NCBI GenBank assembly: GCA_029204225.1
Contig: MU831979.1
Location: 1-64,000 of the forward strand
DNA from: Diphasiastrum complanatum
Taxonomy: Eukaryota > Streptophyta > Lycopodiopsida > Lycopodiales > Lycopodiaceae
Reading direction: 5' to 3'
DNA: 64,000 nucleotides
Shown here: piece after piece, positions 20,821 to 32,860 of the stretch
Numbering within the stretch: the stretch's first letter is position 1
Layout of the letters: every line of letters begins with the position of its first letter
Translations under genes and position numbers: made by a program
Notes under the pieces: generated by a model
What the model saw: only the letters and a program-made list of their open reading frames with translations
Databases searched by the model: none
Told to the model about the DNA's origin: nothing

Positions 20821-21283
20821 TAAAAATTTCTTTTAGCATTAATTAATCTTGAATAGTGGGTAAACCCGTCGTATTTGAATAGTGCGTAAACCCGTCCTCG
20901 TCGGATGCGCATCCAGTTTTTGGTAGACTGCCACATGATGCGGCGGTTTTGGGTTTTTGGGAGATCTTAAGGGGCAGTTTGTGGATGCGCTTCCGGATGC
21001 TGATTTTTCCACGTCAGGGATGTGGCTGTGCCAGCGCTTACATCGCATCCCGATGTGGATGCGCTGGCGCATCCCCCCGCCTCCTCTCCTCCGCTCTGCC
21101 TTGCTGTTTGTTGCGTATTTGAGCCTGTCAATAATTCCTTGGAAGCTTAGTCTCTCTGCGTTGCGTGTTGGATCGGAAGAGGTGCCTCAGTCTTGTGAGG
21201 CGCGATCAATCGGGCCTTGGAATTGGAAGGAAGCGGCGCAGATCTGAGCAGAGGATCGAGAGCCGGGCAGCAGGAGCAGCACA
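20821..21283 (+). promoter_or_regulatory. Profilin promoter and 5' leader region
   Basis: A GC-richer island directly upstream of the profilin start. It has a direct repeat of TGAATAGTGSGTAAACCCGTC at about 20849 and 20874. A perfect 12-bp palindrome GGATGCGCATCC lies at 20903-20914, with further GGATGCGC copies near 20983 and 21056. An ACGT-core element CCACGTCAGG is at 21009-21018. No convincing TATA box was found; the pyrimidine-rich stretch near 21080-21100 is a possible start region. The exact transcription start is unknown. Confidence 0.4.
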
Positions 21284-24200
21284 ATGTCTTGGCAATCGTA
21301 TGTGGACGATCATCTGATGATGGACCTAGGCAGAGGCCAGCACCTGACCGCAGCTGCCATTCTGGGACAGGACGGCAGCGCCTGGGCGCAGAGTGCCACT
21401 TTCCCAGCGGTATTCTTTATCCTCTCTGCTTCGTATTTCCAGAATTTTGCAAATCCGTACAGCTCCGTACACGTTGAATTTTAGTCTGTTTCTTTTTTCG
21501 TGCAGCCGTACAAGAACGAATGGATTGCTGTGTGCCTTTTGTTTTGATAGATCTCTTGGTGCCAAGTCTCGTGGTTCGTTTGGGTAATTTGCAGGCCTCT
21601 ATTTACAGGATCGTACAAATTCTTACAAATCAAATTCTGCTAATGACTCCTCTAATGACCGTACACACGTACAAACAAGGGTTGGCCTTAAAGTCAGTAA
21701 TTGTTCGTGCTTCGTGTTTTAGTGATTATTATTGTGCCCGTGTTGTGGATCCCTTGGTTGAGTTGCATACTATTTATGGCATGTTGATGAATATCTGCCT
21801 TCCTTTTTCGAGGTTGTGAGTTTGAATCCAAATTGGCCACACAAATACACAAATGAGGTGATACAGGAAAAAAAACAAATTTTGATTCTTTTGAAGGATC
21901 TGACTTTTTAGTATGTCATGGTCATGTGATAGGCTGCTGTTCTCACCTTGATAATGCTTGTTGCCCCAATTTTGTCAGATCATATTTTTCACCTCCTTGT
22001 GAATAGTGCTAGATATCATAGAGGATGGATTTGAGTGTTTTCTTGGTTATGCATAGGGTATTGGTATGGGGGGGAGTCTGGTAACTTTTGCCTTGGGTGT
22101 TTTTGTTCAGACTTTGTTTTACAGAGATCAATATTCTTTTAAAAGGTCTTTTTTAGGTCATTGCAGCCAGAAAGAACAACCTGATTAATCAGCTTATCAG
22201 TGGCATAAGGCTGTTTATTGTTACTTATTTGCCATGGATTTAAAAAAAAAGTAAATTTGCCACGTAAAACTGTTTTTCACTTTAGCTTTTTGAAGAAGTA
22301 AATTGTGGTAAATAGGCTATATTGTGCAAACCATTTGCATTTAGCCATGAATCATCATACAGGCATTAGGAAGATGTTAGCTTATGATATTTGACATTTT
22401 CAATGTGACACAAGGCAACTGGCTATTTGTCAGAGTTTGTGAGCACTTTGCAACTAAGTGCCATTTGCATCTGCTCTCTCACTCACTTGTCTATTATGGA
22501 TTGCATTGAGCCATCTGTTTCTTGCTTTTCTCATGTCCATTGAATTGGCAAAAGACAATGGCTTTGTTAGCCGTTGGTTGGATTTATGCTGACTATGGGG
22601 TCTCACATATGGTGCTTGAAGACATTTGAAGATTTGGCCCCAACACATCTCAGCTATGCATTTCTGTGTTTTCCCTCATCCTCGTTAGCCTCTCACCTGA
22701 ATGTTTGCGTGGCTGAGGATGTGCCAGGCCAAGGCAGCTAAGTGCCTGGAAGATGCCACCTGTGTTCACCTATTGAATCTTATGATCCAAAGAGAGTTTA
22801 TTTTTTCATGCTTTATGTTTTCATGTTTCGCTAGTCATTCTCCTTACAATGTCCTCATTGTGCGGCTGATCAAAATTGAGTGTGTCTAAATGTTTACCTT
22901 GCACTTGTTTCTATAGGGGTAATTTACACTTCTTCTCGTGGCCTTATTTTCTTATGTTGTGAGTATTTGCTCCACCTAATGAATCTTGCTCCAAAGATTT
23001 TTTAGAAGTTCATTTCGTGCTGTACTTGCAAAGTGGGCTTCTAAAATATTGTACAAGTAGAAATAAGTGAATTATGCTAAAGTCTGCTGTACCCGTATGC
23101 TGCAAAACTCTTTAACTAGCATGCATAGTTTCGAAGACATACATTGGGGAAAATTGCACTATCAGACATTCTGCATTTGAAAGATGGGAAACTGTTTCAA
23201 AACAAAATGCGATAGGTGACCGTTTGAGAAAGTTGGTTTGTCACAACGTTGAAGCTCTTGGTCCTTCAATAATTAGAGAGCTGGTTAGAACTCCTTTCCT
23301 CTCCTTGAAGGAGGAACTCAACTCCAATCCACTACACAACTGAGGGCAGACAAGAGCAAAAAACATTGAACTTGTCACATGCCTAGCTTTTTGACATGTT
23401 TAAGTAAAATTCTATGCTAGGCAGCATAGAATTCTTTTTAGTCATAATGATGCATGGGGAAGTTGTAATGGTGAGTGACATTAGCTTCAAACATATAGTT
23501 TTCCTTCTTTTCAACATTTGGGTATACAAGAACTTGTTTGGTTTCACTTCTTTTTCAATTGCATCCTATCTTTGAAGTTCAGAACATGCTAAACATCCGG
23601 AAATTGTGGTACAGAACATAAGATACGTTGGAATTAAACCCGATTTATTCAAAGGTTACTGGTAAAAATTTAATTGTTTTCGTTGATAAGTATGAAATGG
23701 CAGTCTGTACATGTTTGTTCTGTATGCTGTGGAACTATGTAAAATTCTACCACCACGTAGCCCTCACGTTTTGCCCTAGTAGTATAAATTATAGTTGCAG
23801 CAGATCATGTGGATCATGATCCGGAACGCACCTCGGCAGCGTTCCGCGACCCAGATCACAATTTTATTTTATTTCATATCCTATTTTAAGGAGAAAGGAA
23901 CAATGATTGAAATTTTTTTGGTAGTTTAGTTAGCATAAATGTTTAATCTAGTTTATTTAGCATAGAAAGTTTTAAATTTGCCTAGTCAGTCTCCTCAACT
24001 AGTTAAATATTGGAGTTCGCATTTAAATAAATTACTCCTAGGACACTTTTTTGATTTATTTACAAAGGTAAATTGGTCCCTTATAGCACGAGTTCATAGG
24101 CCTCAATTAACCAGTTTTGGGAGCCCAAGTGAAAGATTGTTTGTAGGCTGCGTGTGGCTGAATTTCGGCCACCTGTTTCAAGTTCTAGAGAAAAGAATTG

Positions 24201-26879
24201 GTTCTTAATCCATATCACGATTTCCAAATTATTGACAACGTATTACAAAGTAGGCCATTAAGTTGTCTTTCACAAGTTCATCCTTATCCTCATCATCCAT
24301 GAGTTTGGGAGCAATAGCTCATTATTCCAAAAGGGCTTCCCTTAGTACACAATCGTTTAATGTTCTACTGCTGATAAAGTGGCATACTTACACCCTTTTG
24401 TACAGTTCTCCTTAAAAATTTCAAGGAAAAGTTAAAAAAAAGAACGATATGAGCTGGATTGCAATTGGACAATCTTTTGAGTGCAACGAAGAAGTTTTAC
24501 ACACCGTTATATGTCCCGTTTTCTCTTTATTATTTAGATCGAGTTTCATATCAAATACTTACATTTTAAGAGCAAATTCACCAAAAACTTTTTGAGAGAT
24601 AGAAAAAATTTCTAGCCATAAAGCTTATAGGATACATCATACAATTTGTTTTTAAATTATGCAAATATATTTTCTGTGTTAAATGTTTATTATTGCTGTA
24701 TGTTTAGTAAATATGTATGATACATAGCCCGCACGTTGAAAAGCTTGCAATCATGTTTTTTGGATTAAGACCTATTTTAGGTTACTGACACTATGAATGG
24801 ATTTTTATGAGTATAATGGGAGGATAGCGAGTTTGATCTAGATCTGATCGATTATTAGCTTGCTGCTCTAGTTTTCCCTTCATTGTGTTCCTTCTTTAAT
24901 CACCTAACTTACAACTTACAAGACACATATGCAGGTGACTGCAGTTGAAATTGCAAATATTGTGAAAGCGTTTGATGATTCTGGTGAACTTGCTCAGCAT
25001 GGTCTATTTTTGGCTGGAGTGAAATACATGGTTATTCAGGGTGAAGCTGGTGCAGTTATACGTGGGAAGAAGGTCAGCATTTCTGGTCAAACCTCTATGT
25101 CACAAAGGAATCATTACAACCAGTTGGCTTGATTGGTTCTCATATTAGGTCTAAGATTTTCGCTACCGTTGCCTTGTCTGCATTACCTGTTTGAATGCAC
25201 TCAGTTGAAAGGTTTGGTTTTAGACCAGTTCTTTCATTGTAAAACAAATATTTTTTGTTGCGTTCAACTTCAAGTGCACTTGAATGTCTTTTTGGTTATG
25301 CTTTGCAAAACTTATGACATGTGATGTTCTTTGATAAATCTCTTTCCATGTTCTTGATTGCATTTAGAGTGGGCTTCCTAAACCACAAAGAATTTTTTGG
25401 GGCTAACTTTGGAGGGGAATGATAATGTCATGATAGCAAGCCATTCCTTCTCATAACAATCAAAGTAGACAGAAACCCTAAGGGAGATTTCAATTATACT
25501 ATCGGATCCTTTAGGAGACCTAACTGGATAGTGAGATTTTGGATGCTCTGATTTTGTGAATTTTCACGGGGTCACTGTTCTTTGCAAAGACGAGTGATGA
25601 TGGTACCTGGTGTAGAGTTCGTGTTGGCAAGGGTTGGCAATTTGTCTTATGTAGAGGTACGACCAGTTTTTGTGCTTTACAAAAATGTCTGTACGTCTTT
25701 TTATTTACTCGCTGCATCAGTATCCCAAATCTCTATCCTGCCCTATAATGTAAATTTTGTGGTCTGGAATATACCACTGTAACTTATTTGCAGTTCAAAT
25801 TTCAAATACAGTTTTATGAGTCAAAGAAGCCCTTCAAATCTTTGGGGATTAATTTATCAAGTGGAAAGGCCTGACAAAAAATTTAAAAGCATGTGCACCT
25901 ATGACACATGGAATGTCTGAGGCAAACATTAAACCTAAGATCCACACCAAAGCTTTTAGCTGGTTTAAGTAGCTAGCTTGAGTAAGCACTTTGTCTCATT
26001 GTTTGAAAGTTTGAAGTCCTTGATGATAACCTCCTCTTTTAAAGTGCATATTCTGATAAAGATTTTTTGGTGTCTGGGTTGTGCTATGGTGAGGTAGTTG
26101 ATGGCTTGAGTTCGTGGATAGACTTATAAATTCAGACATTCCACAGGACAACGCGATAAATGGTTGTTTGTTTTGACTACATAATATATGGGCATGTGCA
26201 TGCCTGTGCGTGAATAGAACACAATCACTATATTTGAACTTGAAGCATTAATTTTTATCTCGACTAAAATCAAGTTCCTCACAGCTGTGCACGCATCTTT
26301 GGAACCATTAAACAGAAACTGTCATCACTATCATAATGGTTGGAACTGAAATGGCAATAACAACGAGTGCTGCTAATAAAAGTTGCTTGCATATTGTGAT
26401 TGACTTAGGAAAAATAACTCATAATTTTTTAAATCAATCAGTAGTGTCATGTTTCTATGTAAATCTACAATAGGGAAATCTTACTGTTTATTACAATTCT
26501 CAATATATGATTAAGTTGCTTATGATAATGTTTATAGAATCCATTTCTCAAATTTTGCTCTCAACAATTTTGAAGCATGCATGCTAGCTTGCTTGCCTTT
26601 GCCTCTTTCCATTTGCAACCAACTTTGGCTTCAAAAGATGTACCTAGGCGTGGATTGGAAAGGTTACAATTTGAAATCAAAATTTCAAAAGTCACTCTAT
26701 ACAGTTCACCATGTTAGATTTAAGAAATCTTTCATATTTGGCAGGGACCTGGAGGCGTCACCATTAAGAAAACAACCAGTGCTCTAATCATAGGCATATA
26801 TGATGAGCCTGTTCAACCAGGTGATTGCAATATCGCAGTGGAGAGAATCGGTGACTACTTGATCGACCAAGGCATTTGA
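21284..26879 (+). CDS. Profilin, three exons, apparently intact
   Basis: Three exons (21284-21409, 24935-25072, 26745-26879) join in phase 0 to give 132 residues, the normal plant profilin length. Exon 1 begins [12 protein letters not shown] and has [17 protein letters not shown]. Exon 2 includes [20 protein letters not shown]. Exon 3 has [20 protein letters not shown] and ends [12 protein letters not shown]. All introns are GT...AG and lie where introns occur in known plant profilin genes. Profilin binds G-actin, poly-proline and phosphoinositides and controls actin polymerisation in the cytosol. Residues VTAVEI replace the usual FKPEEI at the exon 1/2 join, but the length is conserved. Introns are long (3525 and 1672 bp). 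An organism-specific symbol cannot be given. Confidence 0.95.
21410..24934 (+). other. Profilin intron 1
   Basis: 3.5 kb of AT-rich DNA between GT at 21410 and AG at 24934 with no supported gene. It contains a GC-rich hairpin at 23822-23846. Short open frames inside it are not conserved with any family I recognise. Confidence 0.85.
25073..26744 (+). other. Profilin intron 2
   Basis: 1.7 kb between the donor GTCAGC after RGKK and the acceptor TTGGCAG before GPGG. No gene or repeat recognised. Confidence 0.85.
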
Positions 26880-29800
26880 ACCGTTTTTGATGTGTGAGAA
26901 TTTTTTGATTTCCTGTGTGAATACTTGTGGAATTCCGATTGACGGATGCTCCATGGAATGCGATATGACATCTTCAAGCTTTTACGAACATGTTTTTTTT
27001 GGAAATTTTCTATTTTGGAGGGACATGTGGCACATACCTGTATTGTGTCCTTTTGATTTTAGGCTTTGTCGGTCCATAATGACATTCACGATCGACATAA
27101 TTGGAATAGTTGAGGGCTTATCCTGTTGATTATTAAAAGCGTTGTAGTGAAACATGGCTTGAATTAGACTTTGTCATATTCTTCATGGCTTGGAGTGCAC
27201 AGTCTACATATGGGTATGAAGTCAATCTGAAGTAGCAGTAGTATCCAGTTGTGCTTGGAAACATCTGAGATTGGCATATTATACAGATGACTGGTTTGGC
27301 AATTTCTTGTGATATTACCATTTGTCATTCTTGTAAAGCCACATGAACAACTGTTAGCAAGCTTGAATCACTTGTAAAGGCTAGAGTTCTCACTTTGACC
27401 TTGTTCAAGCAATATAGTTTTTGTCTCTTTTATTTTGAGATTATTTAGTAACATTTTGAGTTCTTACATTCACGAAATTCAGTCATTGAAAGGATGCTAT
27501 GGTAAGAGGCTCACTAATAATTCTATGATTTGTGCTTATTAAAAGTGCTCATTCTTTTAGAAACTTTCACTTCCTTCACAAACCTTTTCCTCCAATGATA
27601 AATGGGTAAGCTGTGATTATTCTTTTCCAAGTCATATTTGTTAACATCCTCAATTCTCTTCTGAGATGATGTTCAAGCTTGCCGCTTTTGGGCATCCTTT
27701 TCATCTTTTCTCTCGATTCTTGATTGCTTTTATGCTAGGCACTTTATCTTAAAAGCGTTCCAGCCTCTGTAAAGCTCAGAGATCAGAATTAAATTGCGTA
27801 TGGCCAAGTATGCAGTCTATGGCTTCCAGAAGAAGTCCGAATCTTACTGCCAAAGGAACACTTCTTAAGATAAAACTCAAAATATCACGTTATTAAAATT
27901 CGACATCGGTTGCTCCTTCAGAATTTGTATTTGTTCACTTATTTGTGTCAATCACACCATTCATCCATCCACTGATTCCGTGTTTATTCAAGGAATGCTT
28001 AGACTGCGTATGTCTATGCAAGGACGATGTCATCCATGTGTACGTAAACATCGAAGTGGGCAAGAGTTTGGCTTTATCGCATTACCACTAATATAGATAG
28101 CAAGAAGTCAAGCTAGTTAGTGTTTCCACTTGATGCTCCATAATTTTACATGTAACACGTACTTGCACGTCCTGCCTCTAACACTTGGGGTATTCTCTCT
28201 TCCACATTGCTAGGCTTTGTTGCTCTTTTCAGGCTGTTCTCCCCAGATGAATGATGGTGAATGTGGTGAGGAGGAACTTTGTACAGACAATGATTGCTGA
28301 TTGATCACTGATAGGTTACATTATATTTAAGCATTTTAAAAGTAGTGATTCATCCATTTGGAAAGCACCGCTGAAAGTTTTTTCTGTATTTCGACAAACG
28401 ATTAGCACAATCATGCCCTGCTCGAAATAGGCTTTATTGAATGCACGTTACAAATATTAAGATGTGCCTGCTGTAAATAGAAAGCACCAAGATACCTTAC
28501 ACATGTAAGATCATTATTGGACAGTTTTAAAAACAGAACAGGTACTATGAGTAGAAAGTTTTTTCTATGCTTTACACTGGGCAGGGCCCCTCGCCTCACG
28601 CCTTCCCTGCTGCGAGTGCGCTCTTGGTCCCCTCACACTGGGGAAGACCCTAGGATGGAGGCCTTTTCCTATACAAACATTACCACACAATAGCTCATGT
28701 AAACCATAATCCGGAATGAAATGCATCACTCAAATTGACAGGAATTTCTATACGTCTTTATTCCCTAGAAAATTAGAGTTGGCAGCCATGGTCACTGATT
28801 GAGTAGATTGTGAGTATTGCAATTGCAAGGTGGACACAATCGAACCTCATGTTAAATACAAAATAGGAGGCATCAACATAATCTTTGTGTTGGGTGCATT
28901 CCTTTGTTGTAAAGACATGCAACTAGTCTAGATTGGGTTGAAGTGAAAGCTCACTATGAAGTCGTGTGAGGAAGTTTTCCTTTCTCATGTAGATCATAGT
29001 GGAAAGATCATATCTGCATAACGTGGCTTAGGAAGCATATATCTTTTGTGAGGGAGGAAAAAGGAAGACTAGAAAGTGATGTAGGCTATCTCAAATAGTT
29101 CTTGGCACATTGTACACGGTAGTGCTACAGGTGAGTGTCATGTGTTGCTTCTGTCAAGAAGATAAGTCAATGACATGGCTTAAAGTGGCTAGATAAGGAT
29201 CTAGGCGACATTTTTTCAGGACATATTACATGGGAGGCCATCTAGCAACTAGAAGTACTTGCAATGTCCAGAAGTGGTTTAAAGTTAAAATCACATATAT
29301 GTTTGTAGGCAAAGCTTGACACTAGCTATGAAATGGGTCAAAGCTGATAAACCATTTAGTAATAATCAAGGTTTAAAGCATAAACTCTCAAGGTATTCCT
29401 TCATTTTACACGTAGTTGGGATTTGAGACAGGTTTCCATTTCCATAAATGACACTCTTATTTGCAAACATGAATGCTTGTTACTATTCATTGATGCATTG
29501 AGCATGCAAGTGATTGTCATCATACCTATTGGAGGTCTAGTTTTAATACATATAAAGATGTCAAGTGAGAAATCAAATATATATATGAGAATGACACATA
29601 ATGCTTGAATAGTACATGACACATATAGTTAAATGTCTGTGCACATGTGATTTGATGTCTATGAGGAATACATTAGCAACTTAAACGCATAATTTTCACT
29701 TCGCTTATGCTCCTAGTTGGTATCGTGGTGCATGTCATAATGTGTTTGTCATATTAGTGACAATTGTGTATTGCTCCATATACATGAAGTTATTTCTAAT

Positions 29801-31700
29801 GTTTTAAAAACCCCAATATAATTGGAAGAGTTGTCACAAGCAATTCTGAAGGAAGATGCGAGAGTGGAATAACGGTCCATGCAACAAGCCAAGCACCTAC
29901 ACCTAGGTTGACACATGAAAGAAGACTTGCCATAGTCTCATTAGAAGGTGAATCTTTATGAAGTTGCATGAGCGAGTGAAAGTGGAGATGTTCCATAATT
30001 TTTTTGATGACAATTGAGAAATGGCTCAAAAGGAAATAGAATTGCTTGCACAAGTGGAGGAGACATTTGGCCACATGAAGTGGAGGAGGGAGACATTTGG
30101 CCACATGAAGATGATGTTTAAAAGGAAGACTACTTGTCTCCACATGAGCTACAAAATCAAGAAAACATGCTTGTCATCTTGTTGAAACCATAAATTAAAA
30201 TTATTGTAGTGACAACAAGGGCCCAACTTTCTAAAAAAGCAGTTGGAGTAGTGGAAGCTGTGGAGATAAGACCAACACCTTTGGAAGAAGTCGAAAATGA
30301 AATTTGCTTATTGACGAGCTATCCCATTGGGTGGGTGTATGGAAGGTATGGGCCCATCAAGCGACCCTATAAGTAAAGGTCCTTGTAACAATGCCAAAAC
30401 ATCTAGAGAGGGTAAACCAAAAAACAAGTCATAACCTAACCATTGAGCAAAGCATTGTATGAGAATACATAAAACAACTTGGGTATTGCTAGCTTTGGCA
30501 ACAAACTAGAGTGACAAACTTGCTTATCCAAAGTATCCTGCAAAAAAGTAGTGACAAAGTCAAGTGTACTTATAGGAATATCGAGGACTATATGCCATTG
30601 TTAGGAATATTGAAACTTGAATGTAAAGGGAAGTACGCCAGACGACCTTGTGGACACCAAGCCATACACTTAAGGTATTCATTGTAAGCCCCAAATCTAA
30701 AAATTGAGAAAAGTAGGGATGACATCAATAGCAGATTCTACAATGTCATTTACAATAGAAGGAAAATTTTATGATGGAAAGGCACATGTAGAAGTCCGTA
30801 AAGTATGAAAGTGTGCCAAAGTGAAAAGAGATCCATTTGATGAGTCATGTTGCCTGGTTCCATTAATAGATGAGATAATCTTGACATATGAGATAATCAC
30901 AAGATTATCCACATAACAACTTAAAGAATGAGTAAAATATAAAGTTTTGTTCTAGGAGTAGAAAGACTGGCCCCTTGAGAAACATATTTTGAAACATCCA
31001 CTTGACTTGCAAGACAATCCAATCGGGATGAAGGTCCAAACTTGCCTGTGCAGCTTCTAGTGCGGGAGCGTTGAAATTACCACAGGGGCCGGCTATGGTT
31101 GTTGTGGGGTGCTAGCAAGCCTTGAGAGCTGCCTTTGCTTGTGTGAGCTCTCGAATTGCACTTGCACGGTATTTGTTGAATTCGGCTTGCTAGCCATCCA
31201 GTGTTTGTCGATATAAGTCCACTTGCCTCGTTAAAAAGTCCATCTTGCTTTGATTGAGAGGACGGTTGGAGGGGACTGGCTGGGCTAACCAATTGGCCTT
31301 CTCTTGTTGAATTTACATTCTATAAGAAGCCAAAGAAAATCTGAAATAGACTATAGAACGTAGGTATATGAGCCTTGACAGATCTCAAATTTAAGTTGAG
31401 CTTCCATTATCAGTAAATCAGGTTGTAGATGTGCCAATTGACAGGCGGGGTACATCACCATTATACTGCAAACTGTAGGATTGAGAAGAGAGCAAAGTTC
31501 CTGTCGGCTGTAGGTTGATAGGCCACTGCAAGTAAGTCAATTTAAATGCTTCTTGTTGTCTATAGCTTTATCATTGGCAATGTTATTAGGAATATTTCTC
31601 AGAATTGTAGCTAGTGGACTCTCTATTTTATTTTGTAGTGAGCACTGGAGTTTAAACCCGATCTCTATCAGGAGATCTATAGATAATGTTATGAAACTTT
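26880..31700. other. Profilin 3' flank and gene-poor DNA
   Basis: The profilin 3' untranslated region probably occupies the first few hundred bases, but no single polyadenylation signal is decisive. The rest is AT-rich with only short frames. A GC-rich patch lies at 28580-28650. At 30050-30115 a 26-bp unit (GGAGACATTTGGCCACATGAAG core) is tandemly duplicated. No gene can be supported. Confidence 0.4.
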
Positions 31701-31726
31701 TTTGTGTAAAGATGAATCATGGCTAG

Positions 31727-32190
31727 TAATATGCATAAGGATGTTGACTCGATCCTACTGATTATATGTAATTACATTCCATCAGAGACTCCCCATGCAA
31801 CTGAATGGAAAATCAGCGCTCTAGAGGTAAATTCTATCATTCTATCAGCATTTTGATATCAACAATGTAATGTGTTCTTATCATTTTGTGGTTTCCCATC
31901 ATTGATGTCTTGTGTGCTGAACTTTTTGCAGTCACCCCAACAAAATGATTCATTAAGCTGTGGGTGGTACACTTTGTACAATGCAAAGTTGTTTTTTGAG
32001 TGGTTCATCCTTCAACAGGATGTTGATATTTCAAAGGTTATTTATTTTGTTTATTCTTGGTTTTGGAGTTGTGATTCATTTTTCTATTCTGAAATTTTTT
32101 TAACTGTAACTAATACGTGAATATTCTATATTGTAGTTAAACTTCTTGAATACACAGCATCCCAGGTGTACAGATTCAAGCAAGAAATAA
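31727..32190 (+). pseudogene. C-terminal exons of a Ulp1-type cysteine protease (fragment)
   Basis: Three exon-like pieces are linked by GT...AG introns in phase 0. The first is about 31727-31826 (frame open from 31716, ending WKISALE), the second 31932-32036 and the third 32137-32190 with a TAA stop. The second reads SPQQNDSLSCGWYTLYNAKL, matching the Gln...(D/S)CG catalytic segment of Ulp1/SENP-like SUMO proteases, where PQQxNxxDCG carries the oxyanion Gln and nucleophile Cys. The preceding piece resembles the helix before that motif. The catalytic His-Trp and Asp segments were not found upstream, and Ser replaces the usual Asp before Cys-Gly. It is therefore probably a truncated gene or one carried by a transposon; Ulp1 domains are common in plant Mutator-like elements. 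Confidence 0.45.
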
Positions 32191-32219
32191 TCCAAAGCAT
32201 ACTTGTTATGGCCATATTC

Positions 32220-32860
32220 AATTAAGGACCTGGAATAGTCCTAATATGGTAAACCGGCCCTCTGGTATTCGAGATTGTTGGTCACGCCATGATTTAATTC
32301 CATGTCAAGGCCAGTTTGTGACTAATAACCATGAGAGGACCCAGACACTCTAATTGAGACATGGAGTATTGCATGTCTGTGTGATGGATATAGGCATGAG
32401 GACTGCATGAAGAGATGTGATCTATTTATAGTTGACCTGCATTGGGGTTGCATGGTTTCATGCATAGGACTCTACTCTCTATATAATGCTTCTTGGTTTC
32501 CAAGGGGAGGCTCGAACCTGGGACCAAAGAAACTTTGGTACTCTCTATATAATGAGGTGGGGATTCTCCCGTCGACATATTGAGTTTAGGTCACCAGTTT
32601 ATCTCTTCTCCTCTTGCTTCACATGGCATGGCTTGGGAGCTAGATCCAGGTTATCTAGGATTGGTTGGGCGGTTTGGCTCCATAGTCTCTCTTATTGTGT
32701 TCTCTTATCCTCATCTTAAGGGCAATCCTTTAGGGTCTTTACATTGGTATCAGAGCCCGGCGAAGATGCAATCTTGGATGGGAATGGAGACAAACTCTAC
32801 GACGAGTAGGAAGTGAAAGCGCTTGGGTACCCAAATCCTAGTTGTAGTGCTGATTTCTTG
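32220..32860 (+). mobile_element. LTR/primer-site remnant with tRNA B-box-like motif
   Basis: TGGTATCAGAGC at 32746-32757 is a perfect initiator-Met-type primer site. It is preceded by TTACAT, so an LTR probably ends at CA 32743-32744. The upstream sequence has two copies of CTCTCTATATAATG about 60 bp apart (near 32475 and 32540). Between them the minus strand reads GGTTCGAGCC, the core of a tRNA or SINE B box. No coding domain follows the primer site, so this is a solo or TRIM-like remnant. Confidence 0.4.
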
